Assembly (NCBI GenBank): GCA_000697475.1
Contig: JNEU01000741.1
Coordinates: 62,001-126,000 of the forward strand
DNA: 64,000 nt
Origin: Lichtheimia corymbifera B2541
Lineage: Eukaryota > Mucoromycota > Mucoromycetes > Mucorales > Lichtheimiaceae
Direction: 5' to 3'
The notes beneath the pieces are model-generated. The model searched no databases. It saw only the letters and a list, made by a program, of their open reading frames with translations, and was not told the DNA's origin. Shown in pieces: positions 10,201 through 21,459 of this stretch. Each line of letters begins with the position of its first letter. The first letter of the stretch is position 1. A program made the position numbers and the translations under genes.

Positions 10201-10870
10201 TTTGTTCATTGTCAAGTAGCTAGACCCCGATAGAGCCGAAGATCCAGACGGACTTCTTGGTGCAACACAGCTCATTTGCATGATACTTCACAATGAACAA
10301 ACACCACTTGTCATATAGCATCACGCTTACAACATATATAAAACACAAAGATGCCCATAACTTAAAATTCTACAATGAAACGTGGGGTCTACAATCGAAC
10401 AAAGTTGCGCGGCGGGGTGAAGCGCACCTTGGGTGCAAGTTTCACGATCATCGTGGCCGATCCCAGATTTCGCAATGTCACCACCAGCCTCATCGAAAAA
10501 AAAAATTCAAGAGGTCGGCCTGGTTCACTTTGGCTGGTGGTGACATTGGGTGAATGTGAGATTGGCCACGACGATCGTGAAACTTCCACCCAAGGTGCGC
10601 TTCACCCCGCCGCGCAACTTTGTTCGATTGTAGACCCCACGTTTCATTGTAGAATTTTAAGTTATGGGCATCTTTGTGTTTTATATATGCTGTAAGCGTG
10701 ATCCTATATGTTAGGTGGTGTTTGTTCATTGTCAAGTAGGTCGACGATGATAGAGCCGAAGATGCAGAGGGGCGCGTCTGTGTAACACAGCTCATTTGCA
10801 TGATACTTCACAATGAACAAACACCATTCTCCATATAGCATCACGCTTACAGCATATGTAAAAACATAAA
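10130..10870. repeat. R3 foldback element: long near-perfect inverted repeat
   Basis: The arms start with ACATATGCTGTAAACGTGAT...TTTGTTCATTGTCAAGTAG (10160) and the inverted CACAATGAACAAACACCACT (10288). A second level of symmetry runs from GAAACGTGGGGTCTACAATC (10377) to its reverse complement at about 10645, centred near 10510. The innermost stem is AATGTCACCACCAGCC (10474) against GGCTGGTGGTGACATT (10532), around a purine/A-rich loop. Homologous R3 units occur at 59.74-60.26 and 62.29-62.76 kb. No protein gene is credible here; frames on both strands mirror each other because of the palindrome. Confidence 0.8.
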
Positions 10871-10896
10871 GGTTCCTGTTTCCACAAGTTGCCATG

Positions 10897-11260
10897 ATGA
10901 AGTGTGGCGTCTTTATGAGAACAAAGTTGTTCAGCATGGCCTAGAGGACCTTCTGACCAAGTTTCATATTCGAGATCACCAATATCGGCGGGCGCGGCCC
11001 GTACATCTTATCTATGTTTCCCTCCATACATCCGGGCGCTGCCAACCAAAACTTCATAATGAAGTGTGGCATCTTTATGAGAACAAAGTTGTTCAGCATG
11101 GCCTAGAGGACCTTCTGACCAAGTTTCATATTCGAGATCACCAATATCGGCGGGCGCGGCCCGTACATCTTATCTATGTTTCCCTCCATACATCCGGGCG
11201 CTGCCAACCAAAACTTCATAATGAAGTGTGGCATCTTTATGAGAACGAAATTGCTCGCCG
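10897..11260 (+). repeat. Perfect 162-bp tandem repeat, two units plus part of a third
   Basis: Units start at 10897, 11059 and 11221 (GAAGTGTGGC, then TTTATGAGAACAAAGTTGTT). The first two are almost identical, with one visible base difference (GGCGTC/GGCATC). Because 162 is a multiple of three, the frame stays open across units. This explains a 126-residue frame there, which I do not consider a gene. The unit is a variant of the R1 module with inserted GGCGGGCGCGGCCC sequence. Confidence 0.85.
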
Positions 11261-12960
11261 TGATCGAAAGTACCTTGCATGAAAGTTTCAGGCTCGAGAT
11301 AGCCAATCTCAGGCTCAGGGAGCGTCCAACCTACTTTTGCCCTAAATTTGGGGTCGCCCGCATTCAAAACTTTTATAGTGAAGCCTGCAATTTTTAAATG
11401 AATGGAGTTGATCAGCATGTCCCAGAGAACCTTCTGACCAAGTTCCAAGTTCAAAGTGGGCAATCCCAAGGTAATACATAGTAAATGACTTTATCATAAA
11501 TCCGGCGCTTTCCCAATTTCCGTCCGTTATAGTAAACCCCACATTATACCCTCCCATTGAAAATTTTCAAATGAAGCATGGCTTCTTTATTAATACAAAC
11601 TTGATCAGCATGACCAAGAGCATCTTGTGTGAAAGTTTCAGGTTTTAGAGAGGCAATCACGGTCATGGATTAATTTACAGTGTGCATGAATCTGTCGGAC
11701 TCAGTGCCTGACCTATTTGGTTTCCACTTCTTCCACTCTCAGCCTCTTCCCTTTTCCTCCTCCCATTCCCAACTGTTGCCCCATTCAAGTACAGCTACCA
11801 CCTGCGAACAATGGTCCTGCTTCAGCCCATCATGTCAATCCTACAACTGCCTTGATCCTATTATATTTGATTGAATGTCAAGTCCATGGCGTGTTCACCC
11901 CACTACAACACCAGCGTTCCTTGACACTGTACGTTCTCTTGTACACTCTTCTGCCACAACCAATCGTAACAGCAGCAGCCATTAGCAACATCGTTACTCC
12001 ATTGTGTCAAACAGCGTTCACAGCCTTGTCATTTTACTACAGCATACGCTCTCTTGCTCATTCTTCTGCCACGACTAAACGTGATAGCAGCTGCTCTTAG
12101 GAAGCTCTATTTCATTCTCGAACCGCGTTCTTTGCTTGCAGCACCCTGCCTTGCAGCATTTTTTACGTGAACAGCAGATAGTCATCGTATAGAAGGAGCT
12201 TCATTTACGCGTAGCAACTTGCTTCGGTATATATGATTTCTTATGGATATGGATACGAATATGGATATTGGTTTGGTATGTGGGATGGAGGGATATGGAT
12301 ATACACAACGCATGGAAAAAACGACCTTTGTTCTTAGTATCCTTTGCCAACTTGATCTTGTTGCTTTGCTATCGTCCTGAATGCTCGTTACATCCTATTA
12401 TGTGCTTTACACCCTTTTCCATGGCAGCCACTATGGTCACCCTTCGTGCAACCTGTCAACCATCTACAACCATCATCACCATCCAATTGCATATTTTGAT
12501 CACGCATAAAGTGCCATCCAACTCTCTTTCGTACCATATACGCCCAAAGGATAGATAACTTCTCACATCGATGTACCTCCCCTATTGGAGCAACTCATTG
12601 TACCTCTCAACCTATCTCTTGTGATTGATGTTGGATTAAAAGCTGCGTTAACGAATATAATCTTCCTCCTTCCTGAGTTGTATCGGTCATGGGTACTTGA
12701 TCCATTGTGTTGTAGAAAGAGTTATGCAGCATTGTAAAAGTGAACCCACTTGGAACTACTGTGATAAAGAGGAGAGAGAGGAGTATAAAGAGTCTGATTG
12801 ATTCATTGTGTCTTGAACAAAGGCTGTATTCGATAGCATAGCTCACCTCCCTCTTTCCTTGTGAATAACGTGTGCTGACAAGAGTTTGAAGTTCCCAGCC
12901 ATGTAACACAATGCAGCTCAGCGTCACTCAGAGCACATGCATATCATTGTATGCAGCCAT
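11261..12960 (+). repeat. Dispersed repeat copy C (R1 modules and R2 body, type-2 outer end)
   Basis: Inverted-orientation R1 modules (GTTGATCAGCATG at about 11408, TTGATCAGCATG at 11598) lead into the R2 body (11690-12230). An outer end follows that differs from copies A, B and D but matches copy E: 11570-12830 is closely similar to the reverse complement of 57360-58620. With copy B it forms an approximately symmetric structure around the R3 foldback near 10.5 kb. Frames at 12268-12558 and 12607-12927 have counterparts in copy E but no recognisable product. Confidence 0.7.
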
Positions 12961-14740
12961 TGTATTCCCTCGAGGTTATCAGGACAGCAACTTTATACTT
13001 GCTATGCCCCAAGTATTATCCTCCAAATCTTCTCCCAGTATGTAGCACGCTATACCTTCCATTATTATGACAATGCCATGTTCAAAGTACACAATGGTGG
13101 ACGTCTGATGACATGATGATAACAATAAATCGCTATCGATACATCTCCTTGTGTGCCCGAATTGTTGTTGATCCGACAACCTGGATATAGTTTGTAGCGG
13201 GCTGATTCCACTTTCTGGATCCATATGACGACCGCAAGCAAATCAAACAGTCAATTCAATGAGATCGGAAACCCGCTATTCCATACGGCCGGTGGAACGG
13301 CATTCTCACACACTACCAAGCTTACTTGACTTTGATCTCATATGCGGTACTCAAAAGATCCCACGGTAGCCACCTATGTGTACTACTTTCACACACTGAA
13401 TAACCCGGTGTGCCCAATTGGAATCTTTTTATTTGGTATTGGAGCCAATTGGAATCCATCCGTGCTTGACTACCATAAGGTAGCACATCTACGGATCATA
13501 CAGTCAACCGTGATCCGCCTACAAAATAGAAAACATGGATGTTTGTTCATAAACGTTCTGATGTCACTAATGCTCTCGGTGACTCCTTATGGACATTCAC
13601 TTTTCGCAGTGATAGTGGGATCCTCTCCGTAAACTTGAATTACGGAAGGTGTTATCCAATCAACGTTAAGCTTATCGTAAACCCACGGTCCCATGATATG
13701 AAAGCCACCTCCAAATGCGATTCTCGTGAAGGTACCGGAGACCCTTTTGGAGGTATCAAGGGCGATTGTTATATCAATAATCATTGACTGGTATATAAGG
13801 GACCGTCATCAGCGGGAGCCATCAGGCACCAGCCAAACATTCCGTGTTGTAGTATGAACACCGATCATTTTCAGCGTAATGTCCGGGAAGCGATACACCA
13901 AATCGGGAAATCGTCGTTGCATCGATTTGCACAAGCACGGATGAGGTGTCCTGTCACACTTTCTCATGTTTGCAAGATGCAGTAAGGGCACAAAGTACCA
14001 TGTGGCCGATCCCGCCCTTTCTACAAAGAAGACAATGTTACCGTGTTCCTACATCAAATGCTCCTATCATTGTCCTTCGTTATCAAACAACAGGAAGAGC
14101 ACCTCCTATATCATCTCCTCTTATCGTTACCAGCGTTATCTTGTGAGCACCAATAAAATGATGTCATGATAATGGCTACAATGTGCGTTTCGGCTGAGGC
14201 AAGATTAAGAAAAAGTGAATAAGGTTGACCTGTGGTAACACTGTGGAGATAACAGATAAGGTCAAACGCATTAACAAAATTTATTGCCTTTTCTGGCGAC
14301 GCTCTTGCCCAATGCCGCGCTTCTGGTACATGCCATCTAGTTTCTTGAGAAGATACTAAGCTACCCATTACATGATGCAAGTCATCTCAAAATTAACCAA
14401 GGCTGAACATGTGGCACTAAACATGTACATAGATCAAGTTATGAGACGCTGACTAGAAGAGGAAGAGGGCTAGGTTATGATGAAGACGTGTTGGCGAGAA
14501 CAGAATTTCTGATTCGTACAAAACGACCGACCCAAAAGCGTGGTTTTTCTCATATTACACAATGTCATTGTGCGTGTGTGCATATCATTTATCTCGAAAA
14601 TGACAGGCTGGGAGTTTCCCATCATGGGAGGTTGTGGGGCAGGGGCTGTGATGCACGAGAGAAAAAAGGCATCCATCAAACCCATATAAATACGCGAACC
14701 TGCATACTGCACTAAAAGTACCCCCACCCACTTTCAACAC
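12961..14740. other. Gene-poor region with unassigned frames; transporter promoter at the right end
   Basis: Frames at 13342-13787 (plus) and 13587-13991 (minus) look protein-like in short stretches (for example DSLWTFTFRSDSGIL on plus; RIAFGGGFHIMGPWVYD on minus). They overlap each other, lack clear splice signals and match no family I recognise, so none is called. They could be remnants of decayed genes. A TATAAATA box at 14685-14692, 54 bp before the ATG at 14746, is a likely core promoter for the first transporter. Confidence 0.4.
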
Positions 14741-14745
14741 CACGT

Positions 14746-16636
14746 ATGACTGAAATCTCCATACAAGAAAAGAAGCAAGGCGTTGAGATTGACCAGGTGT
14801 CAATGTCCAATCCCGGAGATATCAGCGTCGATTGTTCATCCATGGAACAGGGCAAAACGGTCAAAGAGCGTGCCCCAGTCATATCACCAGAAGAAAAAAA
14901 GCTGGTCAAAAAGATCAATATTGCTTTTGTGCCTCTCGTTTGTGCCATTCTCTTTGTACAGGTATGTATTACTTGGTGATGTCAATTGTATCACGTGCAC
15001 CTGGCTAATATTACGTGGATCAGTTTGTAGATAAAACAACCCTATCCTATGCTGCTATCTACGGTATATACGAAGACACGGGTATCTCACAAACCCAATT
15101 CTCTTGGCTTGGCTCTTTATTCTATCTTGGTTATTTGGCTGTTCAGGTATAAGGAATAATCAGTGATAATAAGATAACATTGTGATACTCATCATGGATC
15201 TCTATCGTCGGTATAGGTTCCCAATCAATACCTTATGCAGCGTTTACCGATATCCAAATACCTCGGATCTATTCTTGTCATCTGGGGCGTTTGCTTGTTA
15301 TGTATGGCGTTCACCCACAGATTTTCCGACCTTGGCGCTTTACGGTTTCTGCTTGGTTTTTGGGAAGGCACCACGTATGCATGGTAAGTTTCTAATCTTG
15401 ATATGCTTATATAACATATATGCAACTGGCTTATACCTATTTGTTTTGCAGCATTTTCCTTTTGATTAGTACCTTATATCGTCGAAGAGAGCAGGTCACT
15501 TGGTTCGGCACCATGTTTATTTGCAATGCCACAAGCATTGCTCTTGGAGCCATCATCTCGTAAGTGGGTCACGAGTTGCTTTATGGATTCTTTTCTCATA
15601 CTTCTACGATTATAGTTATGGTATTGGATACATGGATGGCCTTGCTGGTATGAAACCTTGGAAATGGTAAGAGTGAAAAGCATACCACTATCACCGACTA
15701 TACTAATGCAACTTCAGGTGCATGATTATATGGGGCGCCATCACCATTATTCTAGGCGTTACCTTCTTTCTCTTTCTTCCCGATACGCCCACCTCTCGAT
15801 GGTTCAGAATTAAGCCAGAAGAAGAGATCATCATTGAAGAACGCAGCAAGGATAACGCCGTTGTCCGAAACAAGGCTGTCAAGATGTCGCACATTAAAGA
15901 AGCTCTCACCGAACCACGTTTCTACTGCTACTTTTTCATGTCGTTATTGATCAACTTGCAAAACGGCGCCATTACCCTTTTCAATTCACAGATCACAGTA
16001 TCCATGGGTTTTGATGTAAGTCTTATGACCATGATCACGCCATTTTTTCATCATGCTAACCTTTACTTTGCTTGATAGCGATTAACCAGCGTGTTGTTAA
16101 ACATCCCTAATGGTGCCACAGTCATTATTTGTCTTGGCATATGTATGTATCTGAGTAAGCGCCTTGACGAAGTTAATTATATTGGCACCTTGGCAGGATT
16201 GATCACCATGGTCGGTGTCATCTTGCTTGTGAGTCTCCCTCTTGGACCAGCACAGCTTATTGGATTATACCTTTGTGGTGCCACGAGTCCACCCTATGTA
16301 ATGTTGCAAACTAGCATTTCGTCCAATGTGAGCGGGTACACGAAGAAGATCTTTTATACAGCAGCAAACATTGTCGGCTACAGTATTGGCAATTTTGCAG
16401 GATCGCTAATCATGGTGGAAAAATATGCACCACGCTATGTCCCATCCATGATCGTATACGCTATCGCTGATCTCTTGGTGGCGCTATTGTTTGTTTACCT
16501 TCGTATTAGCTTTGCTCGAGAAAACAAGCGACGACAAGCACTGAAAGATGAAGGCAAAATCCCTGCACCTCCTCCAAATCGTGAAGAGCTGGACTTGACC
16601 GATAAGGAAGATCTCAATTTTGTATACAGACCTTAA
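14746..16636 (+). CDS. MFS transporter, Dal5/allantoate-permease-like (506 aa), seven exons
   Basis: Exons: 14746-14961, 15024-15146, 15217-15383, 15452-15559, 15616-15666, 15718-16015, 16079-16636; all junctions are GT-AG and keep frame. The product has a hydrophilic N-terminus, about twelve membrane segments, the FFLFLPDTPTSRWF step after helix 6, and the family's C-terminal signature DLTDKEDLNFVYRP. Known family: the anion:cation symporter group of fungal MFS permeases that import allantoate, ureidosuccinate, nicotinate and related carboxylates at the plasma membrane. The substrate cannot be assigned. The nearest relative is the next gene downstream. This copy has one intron more (between exons 4 and 5) than its paralogue, an intron gain or loss. 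The ATG at 14746 follows a TATA box and opens the only frame joining exon 2. Confidence 0.9.
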
Positions 16637-16924
16637 TAGTACTATAGTACCACCGATTCCTTGTATTATATACGAAATATTATCCCCCAACTATTATGCA
16701 GCATTGCAAGTACATAAAAGTAATCCGTTATCAACAAACAATGGATGTGACACGAACAACCCAAAACCATTGGCACGTGAGCAACATCAAGGGGTGGTCA
16801 CTGCTGCATAATGAATGACCTGCCACTCCCCTTTTTCTTTCGCTTTGATTGTTGTATCTAATTCTTTCACTTTTCATTACATACCATAGCCGCTTTGCTG
16901 CATCACAACATAGACATCATACGC

Positions 16925-18794
16925 ATGACGCATTGCCATACAACAAATGTTATAGACAACGACACCATCACCAAAAATATTTTATGCTGTGGCAAACAAC
17001 AACCACAAGGTGATGACTCTCACAGTCTCAAGAGTACGACTCCTTGTTGTGTACTCAATACCCAATCTACGAAATCGGAGGAAGAAAAGAAGCTTGTCAG
17101 AAAGATCAATTGGACTTTGATGCCATTTATTTGCCTTCTCGTTGCTATACAAGTGAGTCAGCGATCCATTTTCCTCAAAGGTAACTGATTTGGAAAATAG
17201 TATTTTGATAAAACGCTCCTTTCCTTTACTGCTGTTCTCGGAATTTACGAGGACACTGGTATCACGCACGATCAATTTGGCTGGTTGGGGGCTGTCTTTT
17301 ATGGTGGGTTTCTCTTAACACAGGTAACTGATGACCATGAAAAATAAGTGCATGCTCTTATAACAATGATCCAGCTAACCTATCTAGCATACTTGTCACT
17401 TAGTTTTCCAATCAGTACCTACTGCAGCGACTGCCCATCTCAAAATACGTTGGCACGGTGTGCGTTGTATGGGGAATCACACTTGGTTGCCATGCTCTTG
17501 CCAGGAATTTTGCTCAGCTTGCAGTGCTCCGTTGTTTACTTGGATTTTGGGAAGGCGTAACGTACCCTGCAGTAAGCAAATAGGGGATTGCATGCATTCA
17601 TTACCAGAACAAGTAACCTACGACGTCTACAGGTATTCCTCCTAATTAGCACGCACTACAGAAGATCAGAGCAGACGGCTTGGTTTGGTATCATCGTCAT
17701 TATGAATGCTATGTCGAGCTTCATTGGTAGTCTAATCATGTTTGGCATTGGTCTATTGGATGGCTGGTATGGGCTGCGAGCATGGCAGTGGTATGCATAA
17801 TATGACTGCTGGTATCCAGAAAGAGCAAGGCAAAGCTGAATCTTATAATCCATTAGGGCTATGATTTTTTGGGGTTGCATCACATCTGGTTTCGGCATAT
17901 TGCTCTTTCTCTTTCTCGCTGATCAACCCAAATCACGGTGGTTCAGGTTGACGTCCGAGCAAGAAAAGATTGTGGATGAAAGAGTACTTGACAACTCAGT
18001 CATTCGCAATACAAAGGTGAAAAGTGATCAGATTATCGAGGCACTTAGAGAGCCACGTCTGTATGCTTGCATTTTGATCTCACTGTTGCAAAATTTACAA
18101 AATGGTGCGCTCCAAACATTCACATCTCAAATCATTCACAGCATGGGATTCTCAGTAAGTGAAGCATGAAATCAGCAACATACATACATTGATCTTTCGT
18201 CGTTGCTGACTTTGCTTGTATTGTGGATATTAGCGCTTGATAACGGTTATCATGAGCATTCCAATTTCTGTATCAGTGGTCGTTGTCATGACCACCGCTA
18301 TTCTTCTTAGTCGCTGGTTGAATGATATTTGCTATGTGGCTGCTGCAAGCCATGCCTCACTAGCACTACTCGGTATCATACTATTGGTGGTGCTACCGAT
18401 TGGTCCGATACAGCTATTGGGCTTGATTCTTGCTTCATTGTCTGGGACGTCATTTGCGTTTATTCAAACTTTTATATCTAGCAATTGCGCTGGATACTCA
18501 AAGAAGATTTTCTACACGGGCATGTCCATGATTGCATATTGTGCAGGAAATTTCACAGGCCCATTGTTAATGTTTGAAGAAGACGCCCCCAGGTATATCA
18601 GGGCAACGATTACGTATGCAATGGCCGATGTTGCAGTGGTGCTTTTATTTGTGTACCTTCGTGTCACCTCGAGCCGAGAGAAAAAACGACGGCAAGAGCT
18701 AAAGAACAAGGGCCTGATATCACCCCCACCCCCCAATCGAGATGAGATGGACTTGACCGATAAGGAAGATCTCAACTTTGTATACCGACCATAA
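16925..18794 (+). CDS. MFS transporter, Dal5/allantoate-permease-like paralogue (511 aa), six exons
   Basis: Exons: 16925-17152, 17201-17323, 17404-17571, 17633-17790, 17857-18154, 18234-18794. The ATG at 16925 is the first true ATG of the frame. The frame is open upstream only through a TTG, which is not a usual eukaryotic start. The second exon (123 bp) and the fifth (298 bp) have the same lengths as their equivalents in the 14746 and 24202 transporters, showing common descent. The sequence keeps IYEDTGITHDQFGWLG, LFLADQPKSRWFR and the C-terminal DLTDKEDLNFVYRP. It lies head-to-tail with the previous transporter, 288 bp apart, so a tandem duplication is likely. Fragments at 21.17 and 23.83 kb derive from this subtype. 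Substrate unknown; plasma-membrane uptake of a small organic anion is the family role. Confidence 0.9.
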
Positions 18795-19099
18795 GCGATT
18801 ATTATGCATAAATCCATTCTTTATTGCTTATAGTAGCATTCATAACAAAATAGCGCAACAACTACGGATGCCATCATATTATAACAAATTCCCAAACATC
18901 CACTACTATAATAAGGCCCACCAATGGTGGCCCGAATGGAATGATTCGTTCTTATATAAGGATGCAAGTGATAGCGTTAGCTGAAAGCTGTCATAGATAA
19001 GCATTGTTTGTTCATGCTCTTATGCCATATTATATAACACCTTAAATTAAGCTCACGATGATCCATACATAAAGCATATGCTGAGCATCATCACTCCCA
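18795..19099. other. 3' flank of the second transporter, no gene seen
   Basis: AT-rich sequence with ATAAAT/ATTATA motifs suitable for 3'-end formation. It ends where homology to repeat copy B begins. Confidence 0.4.
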
Positions 19100-21170
19100 A
19101 ATCCATTATTTGCCTTCATCTAATCAGCATGTGAGCTAAGAAGCTTTAGTGAAGTCATTAAACGTTGTGGCAAAAGAACAAAGCATCGTAATAAGACAGC
19201 GTAAATGATCCATCCTCGCTTTCCAATCTTCTTCCTTGGCGCATTCCCCATTCAAACCATAAGCCAACCAATTGATCCACATCTTATCCATTGAGCTGAT
19301 AGCATGATATCCCAAATATTAAGTTAAACCCATTTTTCATTTGATAAGAAAAGTCAAAGAATAGTCTATGGTAGCGTGGAGGTCTATCAAGCAAATGACA
19401 GAGGAACAGCGTTGCGTATTGAATAAGGTACAGGGTGGGGTGAATCACAGAGATAACAGGAATAATGGTGTGATTTCATTCTTGGTTGTTGCCGCCATAA
19501 ACATCCTTCATCCACGATTCTCAATCCGTTTGCTGCATAATTTGACTTGAGCTATCCATGGCTGTAGAACACCCTTGCCCTCCAATCCATCGTCTTCCTC
19601 AGCCGTATGCACTTGATATGATTCATTGTTCCTGCTGACCACGCGACAAGTAACCAAAGCAATATCCTAGGATTCCCCATTACCGCAGTTGAATGCTCCC
19701 CTCCGTCGTAGCCATTGCAAATCCAATATGTCGGTTGAAGAAGAGCCATGGGATCGTTACATGCTTTCTTCTCCATCCACCTGGTGGTTCCATCGCTGTT
19801 CAACCATGTGATGATAGCTTGTATTTACTTGATAGCTGATATGGCATCATCCGTAGTAATCCGTATGCATCAAAGCAAGTTGCTGCACGTAAATGACGCT
19901 GCTTCTATACAATGGCTATCTGCTGCTCATGTCAAAAAGTGCTGCAAGCAAAGAATGTTGTTCGAGACAATGATATAAAAGCCTTCATAATAGCAGCAGC
20001 TGATGTCGCGTTTGGTCGTGGTAGAGAAGCGTACACGATGGCGTATGTTGTAGTATACTGATGAGGCCGTAAACGTTGTTTGAAGCCATGGAGTGAAGAC
20101 CTTGTTAATGGCAGTTGGCTGTCACGATTGGTTGTGGCAAAAGAGTGTACAAGAGAACGTGCAGCGTCAAGGAACGCGGGTGTTGTGGTGCTGTGTACAC
20201 GTCATGGGGGTTGCCATTCAGTCAAAGACAAGCGAATCAATACAACTGCAGGATCGACATGATGGGCTGATGCAGGACAATCGTTTGCAAGGAGTAGTTG
20301 TTTTGAATGGGGCAACGGTTGAGAATGGGAGGAGGAAAAGGGAAGAGGCTGAGAGTGGAAGAAGTGGAAACCAAATAGGTCAGGCACTGAGTCCGACAGA
20401 TTCATGCACACTGTAAATTAATCCATGACCGTGATTGCCTCTCTCGAACCTCAAACTTGCACACAAGATGCTCTAGGTCATTCTGAACAACTTTGTGTTA
20501 ATAAGGAACCCACACTTCATTCAAAGATTTTGAATGGGAGGGTATAATGTGAGGTTTACTATGACCGACGGAAATTGGGAAAGCGCCGGATTTATGAAAA
20601 AGTCATTTACTATGTATTATCTTGGGATTCCCCATTTCAAGCTTGAAACTTGGTAAGCAGGTTCGATGAGTCATGCTGATCAACTCCATTCATTTAAAAA
20701 CCGTAGGTTTCCTTATGGTGTTTTATGAATCGGCCGGTCCAAATATAGGGGAGACGATGCACGAAGTAGGGTGCATAGTGCACACCCCCGCCGTCGCCTA
20801 CCTCCATCGTGAAATCTGGTCAGGCGGGTGGGCTTCGACATGCTGATCAACTCCATTCACATGCTTCGTTGTGAGAAATAAAATGGGCGCGTCCGACCAT
20901 GCACGGGCAGAAATATATACAGGGTGGACCGCCCAGAAACTTGAGATTGCCTCTCTCGAACTTGAAACTTTCACACAAGGTACTTTACACCATGCTGAAC
21001 AACTTTGTTCTAATAAAGAACCCACGTTTCATTTGAGAATTTTGAATGGGAGGATATAATGGGAGATGGACTATGAAGGACAGAGATTCCGTACCTGTTC
21101 AAATTTATGAAATGACAAACAGTATAAAGAACCCTGGGAATCCCCATTTCGAACATGAAACTTGGTCAGA
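19100..21170 (-). repeat. Dispersed repeat copy D (R2 body and R1 modules)
   Basis: From about 19100 the sequence parallels 8290-9560: the CAGCATGTGAGCTA landmark, GATATCCCAAATAT, the ATTTTTCATT outer tract, and a decayed frame at 19552-19803. The R2 body follows at 20040-20410 (reverse complement of 11690-11890). Four R1-type modules then run to about 21170, with CATGCTGATCAACTCCATTC at 20669 and 20839. The repeat stops abruptly at 21170, where transporter-derived sequence starts. No intact coding sequence. Confidence 0.7.
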
Positions 21171-21365
21171 GATTTTTATCTCACTGTTGCAGAATTTTTA
21201 AAATGGTGCGATCCAAATATTCTCATCGCAAATCATCCACAGCATGGGATTCTCGATAAGCAAAACAATAAGGCAACATACATACATTGATCATCCACCG
21301 TTGCTTGTATTATGTCTGTTAGGGCTTGATAATAGTTATATATCAATGATCATCCCGTTTTCCAT
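21170..21365 (+). pseudogene. Fragment of a Dal5-like transporter gene (exon 5 end, intron, exon 6 start)
   Basis: The stretch aligns by eye with 18076-18270 of the second transporter: ATCTCACTGTTGCA, AATGGTGCG, CAGCATGGGATTCTC, the intron sequence CAACATACATACATTGATC, and the exon-6 start GCTTGATAA. The frame is broken and no other transporter exons flank it. Retention of the intron shows it came by DNA duplication, not retroposition. It directly abuts repeat copy D on the left and the HNH gene on the right. Confidence 0.8.
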
Positions 21366-21459
21366 ATGTATATGTGAAGATTTATACTCAAATTGTATTT
21401 ATTGATGATAGAATGTAGAAATGGGTAATTTATGTGTGTAGGAAGATATGTGTATGAAA

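Noticed and set aside
13342..13991. Protein-like frames on both strands in the repeat-rich region
   Set aside because: They overlap on opposite strands, lack splice signals and match no family I recognise; kept only as a comment.
16895..16924. Upstream extension of the second transporter
   Set aside because: It begins at TTG; the first true ATG is at 16925. The same reasoning moved the starts of the third transporter, PRP4 kinase, CWC22, bZIP and the 44508 gene to the first ATG.
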